From positions 186,210,599-186,274,598 of the forward strand of contig NC_133336.1 in the NCBI RefSeq assembly GCF_042186555.1: a stretch of DNA of 64,000 nucleotides. The letters run 5' to 3'. Position 1 is the stretch's first letter; each line of letters opens with the position of its first letter. The notes below the pieces were generated by a model. The model had not been told where the DNA came from. It searched no databases and saw only the letters and a list, made by a program, of their open reading frames with translations. Position numbers and translations under genes: made by a program. Source of the stretch: Aquarana catesbeiana (Eukaryota; Chordata; Amphibia; Anura; Ranidae). Shown one piece after another: positions 23,301-34,900 of this stretch.

Positions 23301-25763
23301 CACCAGAGTGAATACAGAGGGTTCACCACAAGATGTAAACCATTGGTGAGCCTCAAAAACAGGAAGGCCAGATTAGAGTTTCCCAAACAACATCTAAAAA
23401 AGCCTTCACAATTCTGGAACAACATCCTATGGACAGATGAGACCAAGATCAACTTGTACCAGAGTGATGGGAAGAGAAGAGTATGGAGAAGGAAAGGAAC
23501 TGCTCATGATCCAAAGCATAAAACCTCATCAGTGAAGCATGGTGGTGGTAGTGTCATGGCGTGGGCATGTATGGCTGCCAATGGAACTGGTTCTCTTGTA
23601 TTTATTGATGATGTGACTGCTGACAAAAGCAGCAGGATAAATTCTGAAGTGTTTCGGGCAATATTATCTGCTTATATTCAGCAAAATGCTTCAGAACTCG
23701 TTGAACGGGCCTTCACAGTGCAGATGGACAATGACCCGAAGCACACTGCGAAAGCAACCAAAGAGTTTTTTAAGGGAAAGAAGTGGAATGTTATGCAATG
23801 GCCAAGTCAATCACCTGACCTGAATCCGATTGAGCATGCATTTCACTTGCTGAAGACAAAACTGAAGGGAAAATGCCCCAAGAACAAGCAGGAACTGAAG
23901 ACAGTTGCAATAGAGGCCTGGCAGAGCATCACCAGGGATGAAACCCAGCGTCTGGTGATGTCTATGCGTTCCAGACTTCAGGCTATAATTGACTGCAAAG
24001 GATTTGCAACCAAGTATTAAAAAGTGAAAGTTTGATGGATGATTGTTAATCTGTCCCATTACTTTTGGTCCCTTAAAAAGTGGGAGGCACATATACAAAC
24101 TGTTGTAATTCCTACAGCGTTCACCTGATTTGGATGTAAATACCCTCAAATTAAAGCTGAAAATCTGCAGTTAAAGCACATCTTGTTTGTTTCATTTCAA
24201 ATCCATTGTGGTGGTGTATAGAGCCAAAAAGATTAGAATTGTGTCAATGTCCCAATATTTATGGACCTGACTGTACGCTTATTAGGATTTTTTTTTACCA
24301 GAAATATGTAGAAGAATAAATATTTCCCTAAACATTTGATTTTTTTTTTATTTTTATTTTTTTGGATATGTATTATAGCAGAAAGTAAAAAATATTGTTT
24401 TTTTTTTTAAATTGTTGGTCTTTTTTTGTTTATAGGGCAAAAAATAAAAACCGTGGAGGTAATCAAATAACACCAAATAAAGCTCTATTTGTGGGGAAAA
24501 AAAACCCATCAGTTTTATTTGGGTACATTGCCGCATGACCGCGCAATGGTCAGTTAAAGTAAGGTAGTGCCGTATCGCAAAAAATGGCCTGGTCATTAAG
24601 GGGGTAAACCTTTCTGGGGCTGAAATGGTTAAAGTGCATATTTTAATGCTATATCAAAAATAGCATTAAAAATTTTAAACCAATGAATGACACTTTTACT
24701 GATTTAGGTTGCAGAGAGACTTGCAGCGGAGCACAGCACTGGACAGGGAAGTGGGAGCTGCCAAAGTTAACTTTCCCTATTAACAAGCTGGTGATTGGTT
24801 GCTAGGTGGTCCGAGCAATCATTTACCAGCTTGTTAATAGGAAAAGTAAACTTTGCCAGCTCCCACCCTGCTTCGCCCCCACCTTATCTAGTCCTTTGCC
24901 AATTCCTGCTGTATGCCTGGCACTGCTAAGAGAATGACAGGGGGTGGAGGCTGGTAGGAGAATTGACTCCCATTCAACCCTGCCTACCGGCAACGCAAAC
25001 CACCCCCTCCAATGCGGCTCCACACTCGCCCTCAGCTTATTTCCACTCACCTAATGTGAGCAGGCGAGTGGAAATTTTGAGGGCTGGTCTAGGAGACTAG
25101 AAGTGAAGTTATTATGTCACCTCCGATTAAGGCAGATGTAAATGCTGCCATTTTTTTTTTTTTTTTTTGGAAAGCATGTTTTATTTTTTTGATCTCATGT
25201 TTCAAGGGTAGAGGAGAGATCTGGGGTCCCAAGATATCCCCAGATATCTCCATAAAGAGGACCTGTAATGCCTTATTTCTATTACAAGAGATGTTTATAT
25301 TTCTGGTGTGAGGAATAAAAGTGATTAAAAAAAAAAAAGGAACAGTGTAAAATAATACATTTTAAAAAAATGTTTTAAGGGCACAGAAGCAAACGCATTT
25401 GTAGGCCGCACATGCATATTTAAATGGCGTTTGCACCACTCATGTGAGGTATCGGCACTAATGTTATAGCGAGAGCAATACTTATAGCGCTAGACCTCCT
25501 CTGTAACTCTAAACCGGTAAAAATTTTCAAATTGTCGCCTATGGAGATTTTTAAGTAGCGTAGTTTGTCACCATTTCATGAGCGTGCGCAAATTTAAAGC
25601 ATGACATGTTAGGTATATATTTACTTGAGGTAACATCTTCTTATATATTTTAAACAATCTGGGTTACACTTTTTTTCTGCAATAAAGTTCATTTAAGTGT
25701 ATTTAAAAAAAAAAAATTGTGAATGAAAAACCGCTGCTGCCATTTTATTTTTTAGGTCCTCTG

Positions 25764-25852
<89 letters not shown>

Positions 25853-25865
25853 TGTATATGTATAT

Positions 25866-25918
<53 letters not shown>

Positions 25919-28900
25919 TGTATATATATACTGTATATATATGTCTTGAAAAAGTATTCATATCCCTTGAAATTTTCCACATTTTGTCATGTTACAACCA
26001 AAAACGTAAATGTATTTTATTGGGATTTTATATGATAGACCAACACAAAGTGGCACATAATTGTGAAGTGGAATGGAAGGAAAATGATAAATGGTTTTCA
26101 ACATTTTTTACAAATAAATATGTGAAAAGTATGGTGTGCATTTGTATTCAGCCCCCCTGAGTCAATACTTTGTAGAATCATCTTTCACTGCAATTACAGC
26201 TGCAAGTCTTTTGGGGATGTCTCTACCAGCTTTGCACATCTAGAGAGTGACATTTTTGCTCATTCTTCTTTGAAAATAGCTTAAGATCTGTCAGATTGGA
26301 TGGAGAGCGTCTGAACAGAAATTTTTAAGTCTTGCCACAGATTCTTAATTGGATGTAGGACTGGACTTTGACTGGGCCATTCTAACACATGAATATGCTT
26401 TGATCTAAACCATTCCATTGTAGCTCTGGCTGTATGCTTAGGGTCGTTGTCCTGCTGGAAGGTGGACCTCTGTTCCAGTCTCAAGTCTTTTGCAGACTCT
26501 AATGCCGCGTACACACTTTCCGGCAGCAAAGGTCTGATGGAACGATTCCGGCTGACATTCCGATCGTGTGTGGGCTTCATCGGACCTTCATCGGACCTTT
26601 TCTGTCGAAAATTTCGACGGACCTAGAAATAGAACATGTTTCAAATCTTTCCGACGGACTCGATGCCTATCAAAAAAAAAGTTCTTCTGTATGCTAGTCC
26701 GACGGACCGAAAATGACGCAAGGACAGCTATTGGCTACTGGCATTCCGATCGTGTGTGGGCTTCATCGGACCTTCATCGGACCTTTTATGTTGAAAATTT
26801 CGACGGACCTAGAAATAGAACATGTTTCAAATCTTTCCGACGGACTCGATTCCTATCAAAAAAAAGCTTGTCTGTATGCTAGTCCGACGGACCGAAAATG
26901 ACGCAAGGGCAGCTATTGGCTACTGGCTACTGAACTTCCTTTTCTAGTCCGGTCGTACGTCATCACATTCGAAAGGATCAGACTTTGGTGTGATCAAGTG
27001 TAGGCAAGTCCGTTTCGTCGCAACTCCGTCGCAACTCTGTTGAAAAGTCCTTCGAGACTTCCGACGAGAAGTCCGCTCGTGTCTACGTGGCATAACAGGT
27101 TTTTTTCTAAGATTGCTATGTATTTTCCCCATCCATCTTTCCATCAACTCTGACCAGCTTCCCTGTCCCTGCTGAAGAAAAGCATCCACACAACATGATA
27201 CTGCCTCCACCATTTTTCATGGTGGGGGTGGAGTGTTCAGGGTATTAGTTTTCCGCCACACATAGCGTTTTTCTTTTAGGCCAAACAGTTCAATTTTGGT
27301 CTCATCTGACCAAAGCACCTTCTTCCACATGTTTGCTGTGTCAGCCACATGGCTTCTTGGAAACTGCAAACTGGACTTCTTATGGCTTTCTTTCAACAAT
27401 GTCTTTCTTCTTGCCACTCTTCCATAAAGACCAGATTTGTGGAGTGCACGACTAATAGTTGTCCTGTGGACAGATTCTCCCACCTGAGCTGCGGATCTCT
27501 GCAGCTCCTCCAGAGTCCATCAGCCTCTTGGCTGCTTCTCTGATTAATGCTCTCCTTGCCTATCAGTTTAGGTGGACGGCCATGTCTTGGTAGGTTTGCA
27601 GTTATGCCATACTCTTTCTATTTTGGGATGATGGATTGAATAGTGTGCCACGAGATGTTTAAAGCTTGAAATATTTTCTGATAACTTAACCCTGCTTTAA
27701 ACTTCTCCACAACTTTATCCCTGACCTGTCTGGTGTGTTCCTTGGCCTTCATGATGCTGTTTGTTCACTAAGATTCTCTAACAAACCTCTGAGGGCTTCA
27801 CAGAAAAGCTGTATTTATACTGAGATTAAATTACGCACATGTGGACTCTATTCACTAGTTACGTGACTACTGAAGGCAATTGGTTCCACAAGATTTTAGT
27901 TAGGGGTATCAGAGTAAAGGGAGCTGAATACAAATGCATGCTACACTTTTCAGATTTTTATTTGTAAAAAATGTTGAAAACCATTTATCATTTTCCTTTC
28001 ACTTCACAATTATGTGCCACTTTGTGTTGGTCTATCACATAAAACTCCAATAAAATAAATAAATGTTTTTGGATGGTACACTTTTTCAAGGCACTGTATA
28101 TCTATATATATATATATCAGAATAGGCCTGGTCTTCCAGTGGTTATACACAACTTACAGTGGCCCGTCTCCAAACGTCCCTCTGTTCTCACCCTACAGCC
28201 TATACAAGTCTCTTCAGTATTTAACACTTGATTGTTGAATGTCTGTGTCTTCTCCTGCTGTGTGCAGTTTGTTCCTCCATCACATTTATGGAGACACAGT
28301 GGTTGGAGGAAGGAACCTCATAGCACAGTGGGGGATACAATTATCCAACAGTTCGGGAAGTGTTGAATGCTGAAGGACCTGGTGGAGTGAGTCTGCGGTG
28401 ATGGAGGGGAGGTGGGACACATAGCCCACTGGTGAGGTGAGTATAATACCTCTACTCTAACATGGAGCTGGCATTGGGGATTACAGAAGGTCCTGATAGG
28501 GTTGCTTTAACATACAGTGCCTTGCAAAAATATTCACCCCCTTGGCATTTTTTGTGTTTTGTTGCCTCACAACCTGGAATTAACGTGGATTGTTTGAGGA
28601 TTTGCATCATTTAATTTACAGAACATGCCCACAACTTTGAAGATTTTTTTTTTTTATTGTGAAGCAAACAACAATTAGGACAAAATAACAGAAAAAGTCA
28701 ATGTGCATAACTATTCACCCCCCTAAAGTCAATACTTTGTAGAGCCACCTTTTGCAGCTATCACAGCTCTGAGTCGCTTTGGATAAGTCTCTATGAGCTT
28801 GCCACATCTTACCACTGGGATTTTTGCCCATCCCTTCTTGCAAAACTGCTTCAGCTCCTTCAAGTTGGATGGTTTGCGCTTGTGAACAGCAATTTGTAAG

Positions 28901-31900
28901 TCTGACCACAGATTTTCTATGGATTGAGGTCTGGGCTTTGACTAGGCCATTCCAACACATTTACATGTTTCCCCTTAAACCACTTAAGTGTTGCTTTAGC
29001 AGTGTGTCTGGGGTCATTGTTCTGCTGGAAGGTGAACCTCCATCCTAGCCTCAAATCACACACAGAGTGGTACAGGTTTTGCTCAAGAATAACCCTGTAT
29101 TTAGTACCATCCATCTTTCCTTCAACTCTGACTAGTTTCCCAGTCCCAACTGCTGAAAAACATCCCCACAGCATGATGCTGCCACCACCATGATTCACTG
29201 TGGGGATGGTGTTCTTTTGGTGATGTGTTGGGTTTGCGTCAGACATAGCGTTTTCTTTGATGGCCAAAAAGTTCAATTTTAGTCTCATCAGACCAGAGCA
29301 CCTTCCTTCATACATTTTGGGAGTCTCCCACATGCCTTTTTTGCAAACTCAAAACGTGCCATTTTGTTTTTTGCTGAAAGTAATGGCTTTCTTCTGGCCA
29401 CTCTGCCATAAAGTCCAACTCTATGGAGCGTACGGCTTATTGTCGTCCTATGTACAGATATTCCAGTCTCTGCTATGGAACTCTGCAGCTCCTCCAGGGT
29501 TACCATTGGTCTCTGTGCTGCCTCTCTGATCAATGCCCTCCTTGCCCAGTCCGTGAGTTTTGGTGTGCGGCCATCTTTTGGCAGGTTTGCTGTTGTGCCA
29601 TGTTCTTTCCATTTGGTTATGATAGATATGATGGTGCTCCTAGGGATCATCAAAGATTTGGATATTTTTTTATAACCTAACCCTGACTTGTACTTCTCAA
29701 CAACATTGTCCCTTACTTGTTTGGAGAGTTCCTTGGTCTTCATGGCAGTGTTTGCTTAGGTGTTGCAGCCTCTGGGGCCTTTCAAAAAGGCGTGTATATG
29801 TAATGACAGATCATGTGACACTTAGATTGCACACATGGGGACATCATTTCACTAATTATGTGACTTCTGAAGGTAATTGGTTGCACCAGAGCTTTTTATG
29901 TGCTTCATAACAAAGGGGGTGAATATATAAGCACATGCCAATTATCAGTTTTTTATTTCTGAAAAATTGTTTTATGTATATATTTATCTAATTTTACTTC
30001 ACCAACTTAGACTATTGTGTTCTGATCCATCACATATAATTCAGATTAAAAAAACAATGAACTAAAGGCTGTAAGGTAACAAAATAGGTAAAAAGCCAAA
30101 GGGGGTGAATACTTTTGCAAGGCATTGTAGGTCTTTCCAAATGTGGACCCAAGTCAAAACATTTTTAATTGAATTTGTCGATACTTCAGGTAATTTTGCA
30201 GGAAAATCTATGATAATTTGCATTACTACTGTTCCTGTAGTTGGTACCCTGTGACGTTATAAACACTGTACAATCAGTACCTTTGCGTCGTTATAGGAAA
30301 TCTCTGATGGCACATTTTTTAAACGCAGCCCAGGCTTGCATTCCTGATTTTTGGAAGCAAATCACCCACTTTTAGTAACTAGTTCACCAGACCGAACAAA
30401 ATTAGATCAATAGAAAGTCTGATAGCCTCACGCTATAACAAAAAAGACCAATTCAGGGACACATGGATGCTGTGGATGGCGTCGACACGCTATTTGGCTC
30501 CTCCTATCCCTTACATCGATCGGCTGAGACCTGACCTGCAATGTCTCTAGGTACCATTTGCTCTTCCCAAGGGTAGGGACCGGGAGCAGTTGGATTTCTC
30601 TACCCCTCCCACTTTCCCTCACATTTTTACCCCCCCCTTTTTTTTTCTTCTTTTTTTCTCCAGTCCTGCCTTACAGCTTATTTGTTGTAATTGTTCCCTC
30701 ATAGAGTTGGAAACGGAACCCCCCAACCTATTTTGTTTACCTACACACTTCATTGCTATAAGGGAGAGAGACATTTACTAGACACGCTCCATATTGTGAT
30801 AATGTGCTGCATAGATATTATGTGTAGCACTACCTCTGTAAGGGCTGCGGGAAGGGGTGTTGCTAGGTGGGAAAAAGACCAGGGGCTTCAGCCCGGAGGT
30901 AAAGCCAGGGGGTGCGGCAGGCGGGGAGGGGGATAGGCTCACTTGCTTGACCTATCTGAAACATACACCGACCTACCTGACATACAATGACCTACCTGAC
31001 ATACACTGACCTACCTGACACATACACTGACCTACCTGACATACACTGACCTACCTGACATACACTGACCTATCTGACACATACACTGGCCTACCTGGTA
31101 TACACTGATCTACCTGACATACACTGACCTACCTGAAATACACTGACCTATCTGACACATACACTGACCTACCTGAAATACACTGACCTATCTGACACAT
31201 ACACTGACCTATCTGACATACACTGACCTATCTGACATACACTGACCTACCTGAAATACACTGACCTATCTGACACATACACTGACCTACCTGGTATACA
31301 TTGATCTACCTGACATACACTAACCTACCTGACATACACTGACCTATCTGACACATACACTGACCTGCCTGACACATACACTGACCTACCTGACATACAC
31401 TGACCTATCTGACACATACACTGACCTATCTGACACATACACTGACCTACCTGACATACACTGATCTATCTGACACATACACTGACCTACTTGACATACT
31501 AGGGTTGCCACTTGTCCAGGATTCACCCTGACAGTTCGGGTTTGGAATCATGCATCCGGGTTTCAGACTGCCTGCAACCCGGACACATTATTCAGACTGG
31601 ACTATGGTTTCCAAGCAGGGTTGCTGGCTCCAGTTGTCTAAGCTGAGAGTGTCTGTTACACACTCTTTCACACTGCCCAAAGCCAGCACTAACAATCCCC
31701 CCTCCCCCCAACACACACACCGACGGGAGAGGAGAGAGGGTTTGATCTGCACCTCTTCCTCCCCCCCACCCCTCTGTGTCTGCCCACACTCCAATCCCCG
31801 GCTCTGTGCCTCAGAAAAGGAAAGTGGGGGCTGGAAATTTGAAGTCCAGCAGCCTCAGATACATCTGAATGAGAGGTGCTGACTGCGAAATGGTGAGTGA

Positions 31901-34900
31901 GCTCACCATCCATCCCTGTCTATGACTGAAATCTCTCCCCTTCTCTCTCCTGCCTCTGAGTGAGTACACTAAGGTAAATCGGGGTTCTCAGAGCACCCCT
32001 TACATCAGAGTTCCCCTTTACACCAGAGGCCACAGTGTTCCCCCTTACATCAGAGTCTTCTCCGTACATCAGAGTTATCAGTGTTCCCCCTTAAATCAGG
32101 GTTCCCAGAGCATCCCTTATGTTAGAGTCCCCAGAGTTCTCCCTTACATGAGAGTCTGCAGAGTACCCCCTTACAGTGAACGGGAACTCTGCGAGTTCAG
32201 ATGTAAAAGAGGAACTCTTGTTATTAACTTCATATGATTAGAAATGTTATTTAATAGCAAAATATATGTATAGTTTATAATATTAAAAAATTGCTGTGCG
32301 CCGCTAAAGTGTTTGGGTTTGACTTGAAGAAAAGGTGGCAACCCTATGACATACACTGACCTACCTGACATACACTGACCTACCTGACATACACTGACCT
32401 ACCTGACACATACACTGACCTACCTGACACATACACTGACCTACCTGACACATACACTGACCTACCTGACATACACTGACCTACCTGACATACACTGACA
32501 CCTACCTGACACATACACTGACCTACCTGACATACACTGACCTACCTGACACATACACTGACCTACCTGACATACACTGACCTACCTGACCTACACTGAC
32601 CTACCTGATGGCACATCAGCACACGTCAGACTTCAGGTGACCTCTGATCTCCTGACACATCCATTTATAATTTGTCACAGGCAGTAAATGTTTAAAATGG
32701 TTATATCAGTATAATTATATAGTTCAGGCTTTTCTTTACATGTCTATTACAAATTTCAGCTCTTATTTTATAACCGACATTCAATCCCTGAAAAAGAATT
32801 TTCATATCCCTGCACACTTTACCTGTAGTGTGGGAGTACACTCATCCCGGCATTCACCACCACTCAGACAGCCCTGCAGGCACCAGGCAGCCAGAGCCAG
32901 GATAGAAGAGCCGCCCGCCCATTTACACAGAGCTTAAAGACAGTTTTCCTCTAGGTGGGACTTTAAAGGGGGCAGTGAACAGCTACAAGGTCACACAGGT
33001 TTACAAAAGTATATAAAGCTTTTAATTGTTTATATGTTGGTCACATATGTATACAGTACATGAAAATAAGCTGGATGCTAATACAGAATTTATACAATTG
33101 GTAAAACAGTTGACAACCACAAGTAATCTGTTACAATGAGGACAACAGAAATACCCGACGCGTTTCAAGTCTGTGATATACTTTCTCTTCTTCAGGGGTG
33201 TGCGGTTACAACAGGACGTATATACAATTGATAAAAAGAGTATTTATAAATAGGAGTACATATAATGCAACATCATAATGGACATGCATAGTATCACAAC
33301 ATTCCTTGTCATTTATCACAATTGCACTAACCATGCAAATTGTATAAGTATTCAAGGTATCTTGCTTCCGATTAAAAGGGAGATACTAAAAACATGCTGC
33401 AGTTATGAACCCAACCAGTTCCAGTCCAGCGAGAAGGGGACACTGTCCAAGGCGCATTTGAGTCAAAATATAGTCCCTCGCAAAGGGCGCCCTGGTATAG
33501 CCCACTGGGGTCCCCCTCGTGTGTCCTGGAGCGACAATAGTCGCTATGAAGGGAAAGAAAGAGAGTTGTTGGTCTAGTGTATAAGCCAAGCTCAATATAA
33601 AACACAGCTCGGAATATATTGTATATAGATGAGTGACAGGTATATATAGAAAATAGTTATAACATATATGACATATGTATGACAATATATAGTATATCTG
33701 TATATATTAGTACATATATACCTGCCCAGCCACTTGCATGAAACTCAGATGAAAAAAGAGAAGGACCTGATGAGGTTAACCAGTCCACACAGTTCGTCAA
33801 AGGGCTCTAGTACATTCCCAGATGACCAAGCAGATAGCCTGCAATCTAATATGAAAACAGTAAAGAGTAAGGTAAAAATACAGAAGGTAAAAAGTGAAAT
33901 TTAAGAATTACCGGGGGGGGGGAGTGTTCTATCAAAAAGATCCCCTCTGGGTAGGTAAGTGATTGGATCAACAGTTTCTTTAAAAGCTGGATGTCAGAAA
34001 GAAAAAATTTACCTGAGGTGTGGCTGGAGAATACAATGGTCCTACGTCTCTCTGCCCATACAGCATGAGAGGGTGGCTGGACTGACGCCATGCTTTGTAC
34101 ATGGACATAACGGCCTGGGACCAATCATGCGCACATGCATAAAGAGGAGTGGGTCTTTCTGGGCGCCCCCGAGAGGATGGCGCGCGAAAGGCGCCTCCAA
34201 ACACGCCACCACAATCGTGAAGGGAGTGTCCGGCATAGTGGAACCTCGGACGTGACGTAATGACGTCATTAGTACCGGCCACAACTGCTGGACGTAGCGT
34301 GGAAGTGACGCCGTCCCGCGTCAACCTCCCGTGATGCACAAACAGGAGCGTGGTAACCCGGAAGGGAATCCGGTCACCTGGCTCCAGTGAAGACAGAGGC
34401 CATACACGTCAACCGACATTTACACAGAGCGAGCAGGGACCTCCCAGTGCCCAGCGCGGCCACAGTGCCATTCCCGCCTCCTCCTTGACCCGGCAGCACC
34501 TATGATGGACGTCACACGTCCTGCGGTCCTGGCTTTGGACCAGCGTGACGTCCATCATAGGAGCCGGGTCCCAGAGGCTGGACGTTTTGTAAGTCACTCG
34601 GCCGTGCTGGATAAGCGGGAGATCGTTCCCTCTTGCCTGTGTAAATGGCTCGGGGCTAATAATGCATTTAGGAATATCGAGACCCGGGGCTTTTTGGGGG
34701 CATACTCGGGGCTCCGGCCCCCGTCAGCCCCCCCCCTCCCGACTCCACTGGCTGCTGGTAACTGGACCCCCTAATCCTGCACAGCCAGGCAACATGCATT
34801 TTCCACTTGCATTCAGACACAAGAAGTCAGTCCCTTGGCTTCTTTTTGTTGATTTTATTAGAGGATAACAACTCGGATAAGGTGAAGGGATTTATAGGAT

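Larger units (their letters stand above)
22058..24632 (+). mobile_element. piggyBac-type MITE, right member, split by a Tc1
   Basis: It shares the central TTAA (22058-22061) with its neighbour and ends gctgaaatggTTAA (24629-24632). Landmarks (cagatccccgttctgaca, catttatacagtgat, cgccgcaatgtcgcagtcc) run in plus orientation. The Tc1 transposon interrupts it at the conserved string aatcaatatacgc. Without Tc1 the MITE is about 0.9 kb. Confidence 0.7.
20859..25086. mobile_element. hAT-type element carrying two MITEs and an intact Tc1
   Basis: The left end CAGGGCTCAGAATTT and right end AAATTTTGAGGGCTG are inverted, with the 8-bp duplication GTCTAGGA at 20851-20858 and 25087-25094. Its own sequence is only about 0.7 kb; the rest is the TTAA MITE pair at 21118-24632 with its Tc1 insertion. 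A 3' hairpin (gttaactttccctattaaca... near 24770-24850) belongs to the hAT part. No hAT transposase is present. Confidence 0.85.
25938..28096 (-). mobile_element. Degenerate Tc1 transposon, split by a Harbinger MITE
   Basis: The right end, read inverted, is CAGTGCCTTGAAAAAGTGTA. The left end is the same motif, damaged (gtcttgaaaaagtattcat). The transposase runs on the minus strand with several stops and shifts. Without the 590-bp insertion the element would be about 1.57 kb, a normal Tc1 length. Confidence 0.85.

Noticed and set aside
25693..25982. YIYIYI-type ORFs
   Set aside because: They are translations of the TA microsatellite.
30955..32606. Possible CRISPR-like array of regular short repeats
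   Set aside because: The units are head-to-tail without unique spacers, in a eukaryotic intron; it is a minisatellite.
34499..34561. The perfect hairpin as a microRNA precursor
   Set aside because: The 29-base loop, the CpG-rich stem of only 17 bp and the repeat-like surroundings do not fit a miRNA precursor.
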